A stretch of DNA of 64,000 nucleotides, taken from contig NZ_CP023694.1 in the NCBI RefSeq assembly GCF_008705135.1, forward strand, positions 6,429,001-6,493,000. Reading direction: 5' to 3'. The stretch's first letter is position 1. Each line of letters opens with the position of its first letter. Of the stretch, positions 38,704 to 47,226 are shown in pieces. The notes under the pieces are model-generated. The model was given only the letters and a program-made list of their open reading frames with translations. It made no database searches and was not told the DNA's origin. The translations under genes and the position numbers were made by a program. This DNA is from Streptomyces coeruleorubidus. GTDB lineage: Bacteria; Actinomycetota; Actinomycetes; Streptomycetales; Streptomycetaceae.

Positions 38704-39710
38704 CCGGGCCGGACCGCGCGGCGGTCGTCGCCGGCCTGGGCAGCTGGGTCCCGCCCACGGTGGTCACCAATGACGACCTCGCCCGGCAACTGGACACCTC
38801 GGACGAGTGGATCAGCAGCCGGACCGGGATCCGCCGGCGGCACGTCGTCGACCCGGGCGGATCGACCGGTGACCTCGCCGTCGAGGCCGGGCGCAGGGCC
38901 CTGAAGTCCGCGGGCGAGGAGCGGGCCGACGTCGTCGTGGTCGCCACCAGCACCCCGGACCGCCCCTGCCCGGCCACCGCGCCCGAGGTCGCCGACCGGC
39001 TGGGGCTCGGCGGGGTCGGCGCGTTCGACATCGCCGCCGTGTGCACGGGCTTCGTCTACGCGCTGGGGGCGGCGGCCGGTTTTGTCCAGGCGGGCTTCGC
39101 CCGCTCCGTCCTGGTCATCGGGGCGGACACCTTCTCCACCATCCTCAACCCGGCCGACCGCACGACCCGCGCCATTTTCGGGGACGGCGCCGGAGCGGTG
39201 TACCTGCGCGCCGGGGCGGCGGCGGAGCCGGGCGCCCTGAAGGGGCTCCACCTCGGCAGCGACGGCGGCCAGAGCGACCTCATCCAGGTGGCGGCCGGCG
39301 GTTCACGGCAGCGCTCCACCGGCCGGCCGGCCGCGACGGAGGCCGGCTACTTCACCATGGAGGGCCGCCCGGTCTTCGCGGAGGCCGTGCGCCATATGGC
39401 GGCCTCCGTGACGGCGACGGCCGACGCCGCGGGCTGGGCGGTCGAGGACATCGACAAGGTCGTCCTCCACCAGGCCAACGCGCGCATCCTGGCAGCGGTC
39501 GCCGAGCGCATCGACCTGCCGCCGGAACGGTTCCCCTCCAACATCGAGCGCGTCGGCAACACCGTCGCGGCCTCGATCCCGCTGGCCCTGGCCGACGCGT
39601 CGGCCGACGGCGAACTGCTCCCCGGCCAGCGCGTCGTGCTCGGCGGGTTCGGCGGGGGGCTCACCTGGGGGTCGGTGGCGCTCGTATGGCCCGACATCCC
39701 GGCAGTCTGA
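38700..39710 (+). CDS. Beta-ketoacyl-ACP synthase III (FabH-like)
   Basis: 336 residues with the complete KAS III triad: Cys in AVCTGFVYAL, His in VVLHQANARIL and Asn in ERVGNTVAAS. The N-terminal DEWISSRTGIRRRH is typical of FabH. It condenses an acyl-CoA starter with malonyl-ACP. With its own ACP and a KAS II gene next door it forms a mini fatty-acid cassette lacking FabD, ketoreductase and dehydratase genes, which primary metabolism would have to supply. It may prime an acyl chain for the AfsA-like enzyme or transfer an acyl/aryl group, as FabH-like proteins do in orsellinate pathways (inference). It is translationally coupled to the small ORF. Confidence 0.94.
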   Translation: MTGPDRAAVVAGLGSWVPPTVVTNDDLARQLDTSDEWISSRTGIRRRHVVDPGGSTGDLAVEAGRRALKSAGEERADVVVVATSTPDRPCPATAPEVADRLGLGGVGAFDIAAVCTGFVYALGAAAGFVQAGFARSVLVIGADTFSTILNPADRTTRAIFGDGAGAVYLRAGAAAEPGALKGLHLGSDGGQSDLIQVAAGGSRQRSTGRPAATEAGYFTMEGRPVFAEAVRHMAASVTATADAAGWAVEDIDKVVLHQANARILAAVAERIDLPPERFPSNIERVGNTVAASIPLALADASADGELLPGQRVVLGGFGGGLTWGSVALVWPDIPAV

Positions 39711-39778
39711 CGCCGGCCCCCACCGCACCACAGCCACCCTCACCTCTCATCACTCACCGCATCACAAGGAGAAACACC

Positions 39779-40018
39779 ATGCAGGCGATCGCGGAGCGGG
39801 TCTCGGTCCTTCTCTCCGACCAGTTCAAGGTCAAGCCGGAGATCATCGCGTCCGAGGTGACGCTCGGCAAACTGTCCTTCGACTCCCTGGTCCTGATCGA
39901 GCTCGGCCTCGTCCTGGACAAGGAGTTCGGGGTCGAGATAGCGGACGGTGAGCTCACCGAGGAGCACACCCTGGACGACCTGGTCCAGCTCCTGTCGGCC
40001 AAGGGAGCGGCGGTCTGA
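39779..40018 (+). CDS. Acyl carrier protein
   Basis: 79 residues. The phosphopantetheine site is Ser in KLSFDSLVLIELGLVL (~36), with the usual helix III after it (EEHTLDDLVQLL). Strong ribosome-binding site AAGGAG 8 nt before ATG 39779. It sits 68 bp after FabH and overlaps the start of the KAS II gene by one base (TGATG), so ACP and KAS II are coupled. It should carry the acyl chain made by the two flanking synthases and possibly deliver it to the AfsA-like protein or the PKS. Confidence 0.93.
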   Translation: MQAIAERVSVLLSDQFKVKPEIIASEVTLGKLSFDSLVLIELGLVLDKEFGVEIADGELTEEHTLDDLVQLLSAKGAAV

Positions 40019-41250
40019 TGGCGGACGGTCCCGCACACGGCACAGCCGTCACCGGCCTGGGCCTGGTGACCCCGGCCGGAATCGGCGTGGCGGACAACTG
40101 GGAGCGGGTGCTGTCCGGACGCTCCTGCGCCACGCGCGACCCCGCACTCACCGAGCTGTCGGTCGACTTCTCCTGCCGGGTACCGGGTTTCGACGCCGGT
40201 GAACTGCTGGGCGGCTTCGCCGGCTGGCAGCTTGAGCGCTTCGTCCAACTCGCCGTCGTGGCCTCCCGGATGGCCGTCGCCGACGCCGGATGGGACTCCA
40301 CGACGTGGGACGGCACCCGGGTCGGGGTGGTGCTCGGCAACTCGCTCGGCGGCGCCGCCACCTTCGCGGAGCAGCACGACACGCTGCGCGAGCGCGGCGC
40401 CGGCAAGGTCTCGCCCTTGTTGGTGACGAAGTACATGCCGAACATGCTCGCCGGCTATGTGGCGATCGACGTCGGTGCCCGGGGGCCGAGTCTGGTCACC
40501 GCCACCGCGTGCGCCTCCGGGGCGACCGCCATCGGCACCGCCCGGGACCTGCTGCGCTCCGGCGCCTGCGACATCGTGCTGGCGGGCGCCAGCGAGTCCG
40601 CGCTCACCCCGACGGTGATGGCCGGGCTGTGCAAGATGGGCGCCCTGTCCAAGTCGGGGGAGGCGCCCGAGCACGCCGGCAAACCGTTCGACGCGGAACG
40701 GGACGGTTTCGTGGCCGCCGAGGCGGCCGGCGTGCTGGTCCTGGAGCGGGAGGCGGACGCCCGCGCCAGGGGTGCGAGGATCCGCGCCGTCGTCAGCGGC
40801 TACGGATCCTCCTCCGACGCCCACCACGCCACCGCCCCGCACCCCGAGGGTGAGGGCATCGAGCGGGCCCTGCGCGGCGCCCTGGCGGACGCGGGTGCCG
40901 GCCCCTCCGACGTCCGGCACGTCAACGCGCACGGCACCGCCACCGCGATGAACGACCTCGTCGAGGGCCGGATGCTGCGCCGCGTCCTGGGCGACACGCC
41001 TCTGGTCACGTCGACCAAGGGGGTCACCGGCCATGCGCTGGCCGCCGCGGGCGCCATCGAGGCGGCGTACACGGTGCTGGCCGTGCAGCACGGCACGGTG
41101 CCGCCGACGGCGAACCTGAAGAACCCGGACCCGGCCATCGAGCTGGACGTGGTCAGCGGCGAACCCCGCACCACCCCCGTGGACGTCGCCGTCAGCACGT
41201 CGCTGGGATTCGGCGGCCACAACGCCGCGCTCGTCGTCACGTCGGCCTGA
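40018..41250 (+). CDS. Beta-ketoacyl-ACP synthase II (FabF-like)
   Basis: 410 residues with a full C-H-H triad: TACASGATAIG, HVNAHGTATAMND, and TKGVTGHALAAAG, plus SLGFGGHNAALV at the end. The gatekeeper region resembles FabF rather than type II PKS alpha subunits, and there is no chain-length-factor partner. It elongates acyl-ACP from the adjacent FabH and ACP. A double hairpin follows, so the cassette ends here. Confidence 0.93.
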   Translation: MADGPAHGTAVTGLGLVTPAGIGVADNWERVLSGRSCATRDPALTELSVDFSCRVPGFDAGELLGGFAGWQLERFVQLAVVASRMAVADAGWDSTTWDGTRVGVVLGNSLGGAATFAEQHDTLRERGAGKVSPLLVTKYMPNMLAGYVAIDVGARGPSLVTATACASGATAIGTARDLLRSGACDIVLAGASESALTPTVMAGLCKMGALSKSGEAPEHAGKPFDAERDGFVAAEAAGVLVLEREADARARGARIRAVVSGYGSSSDAHHATAPHPEGEGIERALRGALADAGAGPSDVRHVNAHGTATAMNDLVEGRMLRRVLGDTPLVTSTKGVTGHALAAAGAIEAAYTVLAVQHGTVPPTANLKNPDPAIELDVVSGEPRTTPVDVAVSTSLGFGGHNAALVVTSA

Positions 41251-41267
41251 GTCCGACGCCGCGAGGT

Positions 41268-41332
41268 CCGCGCCGGGCGGGGAGCACGCGCTCCCCGCCC
41301 GGCGCGGGCGCGGCTTCCTGCCCGCGCCCTTT
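41268..41332 (+). terminator. Double hairpin terminator after the FabH-ACP-FabF operon
   Basis: First hairpin: an 18-bp perfect stem starting CCGCGCCGGGC (41268-41285) pairs with 41290-41307 around an ACGC loop. Second: GGGCGCGG (41306-41313) with CCGCGCCC (41322-41329) followed by TTT. The thioesterase gene 45 bp later therefore probably has its own promoter. Confidence 0.85.
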
Positions 41333-41377
41333 GTCTCGTACGGCGCTCCCACGGCCCCGACCCACCAAGGAATGAGC

Positions 41378-42154
41378 ATGGCTTCCCCCTCCGAGGACTG
41401 GACGCACGTGCTGCGGCCCTCCGCACAGCGCGGCAGCCGCGTCGTCGTCTTCCCCCACGCGGGCGCCGGCGCGCAGCGCTACGCGAGCGTCCTGGCCGGT
41501 CTGCCGGGGACGGTGGAGGTCGTGGGCGTCACACTGCCCGGGCGGGAGCGGCGCGCGAGCCTCGCACCACGCACGACGCTGGCGGCCGCCGTGCCGGGCA
41601 TCCGCCGGGAGCTGAGCGCCCTCGACCCCGCCCCCACCGTCTTCTACGGCCACAGCCTGGGAGGACTGCTGGCGCTCGCCGTCGCCGACGCCGGCGGACA
41701 CTGCGACGGCCTGGTCGTGAGCTGTTCGCAACCGGGCGCGCGAAGCCGCCCACGCCCGCGACACCCGGGCCCCGCCGCCGAACTGGCCGAGATCCTCGCC
41801 TCCCACCGCCTGCCCGCCGACGCCCTGCGCGACCTGTCGCTGAGCCCCGCGCGGCGGATTCTGGCCCATGACCTCGCGCTCGCGCGGGAAGCGCTGCACG
41901 CCGTGGAGCCGCTGCGGCTCACCGTGCCGGTGACCGCGCTGGCCGGTACGGACGATCCGCTCGTCCCGCCGGGCGCCCTGCCCCTGTGGGCCCGCTTCAC
42001 GTCCGGCCCGTTCCGCTGCCGGCTCGCCCAGGGAGGGCACTTCTTCCCCTTCACCCCGCAGGGGCAGGGTGTCCTGCTCGAAGAGCTCCTCGCGTCCCTG
42101 ACGGCCGCTCAAGCGGGGGCACCCGCCGCTCACGTGGGGGCACTCGCCCTTTGA
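41378..42154 (+). CDS. Type II thioesterase (alpha/beta hydrolase)
   Basis: 258 residues from ATG 41378; AAGGA lies 6 nt upstream, whereas the in-frame ATG at 41372 abuts it. Nucleophile elbow YGHSLGGLLA, Asp in AGTDDPLVPP and His in QGGHFFPFTPQ form the triad of RifR-type editing thioesterases, and VVVFPHAGAGAQRY is their usual opening. Such enzymes clear misprimed acyl groups from carrier domains of PKSs, here probably the PKS at 43.2 kb. It is convergent with the SARP gene; the stops are 6 bp apart. Confidence 0.93.
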   Translation: MASPSEDWTHVLRPSAQRGSRVVVFPHAGAGAQRYASVLAGLPGTVEVVGVTLPGRERRASLAPRTTLAAAVPGIRRELSALDPAPTVFYGHSLGGLLALAVADAGGHCDGLVVSCSQPGARSRPRPRHPGPAAELAEILASHRLPADALRDLSLSPARRILAHDLALAREALHAVEPLRLTVPVTALAGTDDPLVPPGALPLWARFTSGPFRCRLAQGGHFFPFTPQGQGVLLEELLASLTAAQAGAPAAHVGALAL

Positions 42155-42160
42155 CGCCCG

Positions 42161-42979
42161 CTACGCCCCGACGAGATGGGGGGCGCGGTCGTCCAGGAAC
42201 GTGTGCTCCAGCGCGTCGTCGCAGTTCAGGATCTGCTGCTGGAGGCGACGCAGGCGGTGCGAGGGTTCCAGGCCGATCCCGTCGGTCAACGCGGTGCGCA
42301 CGCCCTGGTAGGCCGCCAGCGCGTCGTTGCGGCGCCCGGAGAGGTACAGCGCCAGCATCAGGTACTCGTGCAGCACCTCGTCGTAGGGATTGAGCGCCAC
42401 GAGGGCGTGCAGTTCGCCGATGACCTCGGCGTACCGGCGCAGCCGCAGGTCCAGGCCGACGCGCTGGCTCAGCACCGCCTTGCGGTCCTCCTCCAGCCGC
42501 AGCACGTGCGGGTGCAGCACGGGGCCGGCCGGCACATCGGCCAGGGGCGCGTCACGCCACAGCTTCAGCGCGTTGCCGAGCTCCGCCGAGGCCTGTGACA
42601 GGTCCCCTCTGGCCTCCGCCTCTCCCGCCGCGGACACGAGCCGGTGGTAGCCGACGATGTCGAACTGCTCGCCGGGGACTTCGAGCCGGTAACCGGTGGC
42701 CTCGGTGATCAGCGTCTCCTTGGGGAGACGGTCCGAGGGGCCGCCGTCGAGGGCGCGGCCGATGCTCTTGCGGATCTGCATGACGCAGTTCTGGATGCCC
42801 GTCGAGGCGCTCATGGGCACGTCGAGGCCCCACAGTTCGCGCTCGATGGCGGCCCGCTGCACCACGCGGCCCCGGTTCAGGATGAGCACGGCGAGGAGCT
42901 TTCTGGCCTTCAGCGCCGTGGGGACCACCGACACGCCGTTCATGGTCACGCGCAGGGGGCCCAGCACTCTGGCGATCAT
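42161..42979 (-). CDS. SARP-family transcriptional activator (short type)
   Basis: 272 residues. An OmpR-like winged helix (RVLGPLRVTMNGVSVVPTALKARKLLAVLILNRGRVV, residues 1-95) is followed by a bacterial transcriptional activation domain (~100-255, e.g. YHRLVSAAGEAEARGDLSQA). There is no NB-ARC/TPR extension, so it is ActII-ORF4/RedD-like. The start is ATG 42979 (GAGGAGGACGG upstream), seven codons inside the open frame. Likely the pathway-specific activator of the island. Its expected sites are tandem heptamers at 11-bp spacing, as seen at 32953 and 38460 and possibly 43152. It contains no TTA codon, unlike the PKS. Confidence 0.94.
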   Translation of the reverse strand: MIARVLGPLRVTMNGVSVVPTALKARKLLAVLILNRGRVVQRAAIERELWGLDVPMSASTGIQNCVMQIRKSIGRALDGGPSDRLPKETLITEATGYRLEVPGEQFDIVGYHRLVSAAGEAEARGDLSQASAELGNALKLWRDAPLADVPAGPVLHPHVLRLEEDRKAVLSQRVGLDLRLRRYAEVIGELHALVALNPYDEVLHEYLMLALYLSGRRNDALAAYQGVRTALTDGIGLEPSHRLRRLQQQILNCDDALEHTFLDDRAPHLVGA

Positions 42980-43151
42980 CCGTCCTCCTCGCTCAGGCAA
43001 CCTGTGTAGCGGTTTATCAATGGACTGTAGCCCATGTTTTGACCGGTGTCGTTCGCGGGTGCACCGCCCTATGCAAGGAAACAGCAGGTTGTCGGCCTTG
43101 CGAAGCTGGGGGAAATTCGCCCGTGACGCACTCTTCTTCTGCCGTTCATCG

Positions 43152-43189
43152 AGTCAACTGGAAGTCAAACTTGGTCTCTGGTTTACTTT
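43152..43189 (+). promoter_or_regulatory. Candidate PKS promoter with 11-bp direct repeats
   Basis: AGTCAAC (43152) and AGTCAAA (43163) are 11 bp apart and are followed 14 bp later by TACTTT (43184-43189), a TANNNT-type -10, in the 240-bp divergent gap between the SARP and PKS genes. The geometry suits SARP activation, but the heptamer differs from the RCGTGAG arrays. The rest of the gap (42980-43151) shows no gene. Confidence 0.5.
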
Positions 43190-43219
43190 TGGACCTCACA
43201 CCACAACCCAGGGGGCTTC

Positions 43220-46200
43220 GTGCAGCAAGGCGGCATGCCTGACATCGCGATCGTCGGGATGGGATGCAGATTTCCGGGGGCGCGCGGAGTGCGGGCGTTC
43301 TGGCACCTGCTCGAGCACAACACCGACGCCGTCACACCCGTGCCGGAGGACCGGTTCGACGTGCGGCGGTACCACTCGGCGCGGCCGGGCGAACCGGGCA
43401 CGACCGTCTCGCGGCACGGCGGGTTCATCGACGACCTGTACGGCTTCGACGCCGCCTTCTTCGGAATCGCCCCGCGCGAGGCGCTGGCCATGGATCCTCA
43501 GCAGCGGGTCCTCCTCCAGGTCGTCTGGGAAGCGCTGGAGGACGCGCACATCCTCCCGTCCTCGCTGGCGGGCAGCCGCACCGGTGTCTTCGTGGGGCAG
43601 GCGACCGCCGAGTACGGAGACCTGGCCGAGTCCGACAGGCATCAGGACGTGCACGGGATGGCGGGCGGCCGGCTGCGGACGATGACCGCCGGGCGCCTCT
43701 CCTTCGCCCTCGACCTGCGAGGGCCCAGCCTGATGGTCGACACCGCGTGCTCCTCGTCCCTGGTGGCCGTGCACCTGGCCCGGCAGAGTCTGCTGACCGG
43801 GGAGAGCGACCTGGCCGTCGCCGCGGGAGTCAACGCCGTGCTCTCGCCGTCCGACGCCATCACCTACTCCCAGGGCGGCATGCTCGCCCCCGACGGACGC
43901 TGCAAGTTCGCCGACGCCTCCGGCGACGGCTTCGTGCGCAGCGAGGGAGTGGGGGCCGTATTACTCAAGCGGCTGCCCGACGCCCTGCGCGACGGCGACG
44001 AGGTCCTCGCCGTACTGCGGGGAAGCGCCGTCACCAACGACGGCCAGGGCAGCGGAACCCTGCTCCAGCCCGCCGTGTCCGGACAGACCGAGATGATCCG
44101 CTCCGCCTGCCGCAGCGCCGGCATCACCCCCGACCAGCTCGACTACGTGGAGGCACACGGCACCGGAACCCCCGTCGGGGACGACGTCGAACTGCGCGCA
44201 CTGGCAGAGGTCATGGGCGGCGAAGGACGGTCCCGGACCCGTCCGCTGCCCATCGGTTCCGTCAAGACGAACATCGGCCACGCCGAAGCCGCCGCCGGGA
44301 TCGCGGGCCTGATCAAGACGGCGCTCATCGCCCGGCACCGCACCATCCCCGCGTCCCTGCACCTGCGCACCCCGCACCCCGCCCTGGCCGGGGAGACCGC
44401 CACCCTCGCCTGCGTCACGCGCAACACCCCGCTCGTGCCCGGCGGCCGGGCCGCCCTCATGGGTGTCAGTTCCTTCGGCCTCTCCGGCACCAACGCCCAC
44501 GTGATCGTCGGAGAGTACGTGCCCGAGCCGCGCACCGGGCAGCTCTCGCAGGGCACTTCGGACGCTCCCGAAGAGCCGCGGCTGCTGCTGCTCAGTGCCC
44601 GCACCCCGGCCGCCCTGAGCCGGCTCGCCGCGCGCTACGCCGACTTCCTGGACGGCGACGAGGGGCGCGCGTTCACCCTGCGCGACATCTGCCACACCGC
44701 CGCCACGCGACGTGACGCCCACCCCCACCGCCTGTGGGCCGTCGGCCGCACCCACGACGAACTCGCCGCCGCCCTGCGCGCCCTGGCCGAGGGCGAGGAG
44801 ACCCCGGACGGAGGGACGGCCGACGCCGGATTCACCGGCGACCGCCGGACCGCTTTCGTCTTTCCCGGGCAGGGCTCGCAATGGCTCGGCATGGGCCGCC
44901 GCCTGCTGGCCTCGGAAGCGGTGTTCCGCCGGACCCTGACGGAATGCGACGCGGCCGTCCGGGAAGAGCTGGGGTGGTCGGTCATCGGCCTGCTGACCGG
45001 CGACGGCGAGGACTCCCCGCCGCGGGAACTCCCCGACGACGTCGCGGTGGTGCAACCCCTGCTGTGGGCCATGCAGGTGTCACTGGCCGCGCTCCTGCGC
45101 GCCAAGGGAGTCGAACCCGACCTGTGCGTCGGGCACAGCATGGGCGAGGTGGCCGCCGCCCAGGTCTGCGGTGCGCTGTCGCCGAAGGACGCCGCCTCGG
45201 TCATCTGCCGGCGCAGCTCGCTGATGCAGAGCCAGGCGGGGCGCGGCGCGATGCTCGCCGTCGAACTCGACGCGCAGGACGCGGCGGACGCGGCGGCGCC
45301 CTACGGCGACGCGGTGTGCGTCGCGGCGGAGAACGCCCCGGGGAGCACCGTCCTCGCCGGGGACGCGCGCGCTCTGCACCTCATCGCCGAACGCCTCCAG
45401 ACCGAAGGGGTGTCCTGCCGGTACGTCAAGGTCAACGTGGCGTCCCACTCCCCGTACATGGCGGAACTGCGGGACGACCTGGCCGGCGCCCTCGCCCACC
45501 TCACGCCGCTGCCCGCCCGCACGGCGATGCTCTCCACCACCCGCTGCGAGCCGGTCGACGGGCCCGAACTGGACGCCGCCTACTGGGTGGACAACCTGCG
45601 CGAGCGGGTGCGTTTCGTGGAGGCCGTGCGGACAGCCGCCAAGGAGGAGACGGTGTTCCTGGAGGTCAGCCCGCACCCGCTGCTCGTCCAGTCCGTCACG
45701 GCGGTCCTCGACGAGCAGGGCGCCGCACCGGCCGCCGTCGCCACCCTCAAGCGCCACCAGGACGACGGCGAGAACCTCACCCGGGCGCTCGGGCAGCTCT
45801 TCTCCCACGGCGCACGCATCGACTGGAACCGCTACTTCCAGGGGACCGCGCCCCGCGTCCCGCTGCCGACGTACGCCTGGGACCAGGAACAGTTCAGGAA
45901 GGAGCCGGCCCCCGCTCCGGCGCCCGCCGCGCCGGCCGAGCACGTACGGGAGCTCGAACTGCGCGAGTTGGGCCTGGACGACCTGGGACAGAGCGTCCGC
46001 ACCCGGGACGGCGCGGCGGTCGTACCGCCGGTGCTCTACGTCGAGGCCGTCCTGCGGGCGGCGGACGGCATCGGGCAACGCGGTGAGGGGGTGCTGGAGG
46101 ACGTCGAGTTCGGGAACCGGCCCTGGGAGCTGGCACACGCGCGCGATGCCGCGGTACGCGTGTGCCTGACGCCCGCCGCGGAGCAGGGCTGTTTCGTCTT

Positions 46201-47122
46201 CTCGGTCACCGCGCTGCGCACCGCGGACGGCATTCGGGACGGTGAGCTGTGCATGACCGGCAGGTTCCGCACGGCCGGCCCGGCCGCCGACGCGGGCGAG
46301 GACACCGCCGGACGCAGCGTGACGGCCGAGCCGTACGGCCGGGAGCTGCTGGACGCCGGCCTGACCCGGTGCACCGCGTACGTGCCGGCGGCGGAGTTCT
46401 ACCGCCGTGCCCAGGGCCGCGGCTACACCATCGACGCGGCGCTGCGCACCGTGGCGCAACTGTGGTGCTCCGAAGGCGAATCGGTGGCCCGCATGCGCCG
46501 CTCGCCCGGCGCGGGGACGGCGGCCGGGCTCGAAGCCGGGCTTCTGACGATGCTCGCCGCGTGGCCGCGCTCCACGGGTGCAGGGGGAAGACCGGACGGC
46601 TATGTGCCGGTGTCCTTCGGCCGCGTCCTGGTCCGGGACGCGGCGGGAGTCGGCCGGGACCACTGGTGCGTAACCCGCTTCACGCCCTCGGACGGTACGG
46701 ACGACGCGCGCTGTGACGTGTGGCTGACGGCCGAGGACGGCCAAGTGATCGCGGAGTTCCGTGACATACGGCTGCGTCGCCGAGCGGCGGGCCCCGCCCA
46801 CGAGCCGCTCGACGCGGAAGGCCCGGTGCCGGTCCCCGCGACGCTCGACGCGGCAGGCCCGGTGCCGGCTCCCGCGACCACGACCGCCGGACGCGCCCCC
46901 ACGCCCGACGACGTGCTCAAGCAGGCCGCCACCGTGCTCGGCCTCTCGGCGACCCGGCTCGACCCGCGCAGGCCGCTGCGGACCCTGGGGCTGGATTCCC
47001 TGCTGGCGACCGAGCTCAGGGTGCGCCTGCATCGCACGGCGGGTGTCGACATATCCGCCACACGGCTGCTGGGCCGCGAACCCATAGGCGTGATCGCCGC
47101 TTCCGTGGCGTCCCGGCCCTGA
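43220..47122 (+). CDS. Type I PKS, KS-AT-(degenerate DH)-ACP, one TTA codon
   Basis: 1300 residues, one module. KS (~6-430) with DTACSSS, EAHGTGT and NIGHAEAAAG; AT (~555-860) with FVFPGQGSQW and GHSMGE (Ser ~638), and VASHS at the substrate-specificity region; a dehydratase-like double hot-dog (~915-1180); ACP (~1210-1300) with LGLDSLL (Ser ~1260). No ketoreductase. The DH catalytic His is Arg (RTRDGAAVVPP) and the Asp motif reads AGLLTML, so it should not dehydrate. The domain order and size resemble bacterial iterative orsellinate-type synthases (AviM/CalO5-like), but that assignment is inference. The codon at 43961-43963 is TTA. Start GTG 43220 or ATG 43235. Confidence 0.94.
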   Translation: MQQGGMPDIAIVGMGCRFPGARGVRAFWHLLEHNTDAVTPVPEDRFDVRRYHSARPGEPGTTVSRHGGFIDDLYGFDAAFFGIAPREALAMDPQQRVLLQVVWEALEDAHILPSSLAGSRTGVFVGQATAEYGDLAESDRHQDVHGMAGGRLRTMTAGRLSFALDLRGPSLMVDTACSSSLVAVHLARQSLLTGESDLAVAAGVNAVLSPSDAITYSQGGMLAPDGRCKFADASGDGFVRSEGVGAVLLKRLPDALRDGDEVLAVLRGSAVTNDGQGSGTLLQPAVSGQTEMIRSACRSAGITPDQLDYVEAHGTGTPVGDDVELRALAEVMGGEGRSRTRPLPIGSVKTNIGHAEAAAGIAGLIKTALIARHRTIPASLHLRTPHPALAGETATLACVTRNTPLVPGGRAALMGVSSFGLSGTNAHVIVGEYVPEPRTGQLSQGTSDAPEEPRLLLLSARTPAALSRLAARYADFLDGDEGRAFTLRDICHTAATRRDAHPHRLWAVGRTHDELAAALRALAEGEETPDGGTADAGFTGDRRTAFVFPGQGSQWLGMGRRLLASEAVFRRTLTECDAAVREELGWSVIGLLTGDGEDSPPRELPDDVAVVQPLLWAMQVSLAALLRAKGVEPDLCVGHSMGEVAAAQVCGALSPKDAASVICRRSSLMQSQAGRGAMLAVELDAQDAADAAAPYGDAVCVAAENAPGSTVLAGDARALHLIAERLQTEGVSCRYVKVNVASHSPYMAELRDDLAGALAHLTPLPARTAMLSTTRCEPVDGPELDAAYWVDNLRERVRFVEAVRTAAKEETVFLEVSPHPLLVQSVTAVLDEQGAAPAAVATLKRHQDDGENLTRALGQLFSHGARIDWNRYFQGTAPRVPLPTYAWDQEQFRKEPAPAPAPAAPAEHVRELELRELGLDDLGQSVRTRDGAAVVPPVLYVEAVLRAADGIGQRGEGVLEDVEFGNRPWELAHARDAAVRVCLTPAAEQGCFVFSVTALRTADGIRDGELCMTGRFRTAGPAADAGEDTAGRSVTAEPYGRELLDAGLTRCTAYVPAAEFYRRAQGRGYTIDAALRTVAQLWCSEGESVARMRRSPGAGTAAGLEAGLLTMLAAWPRSTGAGGRPDGYVPVSFGRVLVRDAAGVGRDHWCVTRFTPSDGTDDARCDVWLTAEDGQVIAEFRDIRLRRRAAGPAHEPLDAEGPVPVPATLDAAGPVPAPATTTAGRAPTPDDVLKQAATVLGLSATRLDPRRPLRTLGLDSLLATELRVRLHRTAGVDISATRLLGREPIGVIAASVASRP

Positions 47123-47146
47123 CATCACCTCAGGAAAACGAAGACC

Positions 47147-47176
47147 ATGACTCATAGATGTACCGTGGTATAATTT
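47147..47176 (+). promoter_or_regulatory. Consensus promoter of the TetR gene
   Basis: Perfect -10 TATAAT (47171-47176) with a -35-like ATGACT 18 bp upstream, in an A/T-rich patch unusual for this genome. ATGA-C-TCAT (47147-47155) and TACC-GT-GGTA (47163-47172) are short dyads overlapping the promoter, possible TetR autoregulatory sites. Confidence 0.65.
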
Positions 47177-47226
47177 TTTCATGGCCGGGGGAGCCCGCAC
47201 AACGACGTGAGAAGGCGAGGAAGCAC

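Noticed and set aside
45080..47200. Minus-strand frame of 706 codons opposite the PKS
   Set aside because: Antisense shadow; the plus strand encodes the PKS AT, DH-like and ACP regions.
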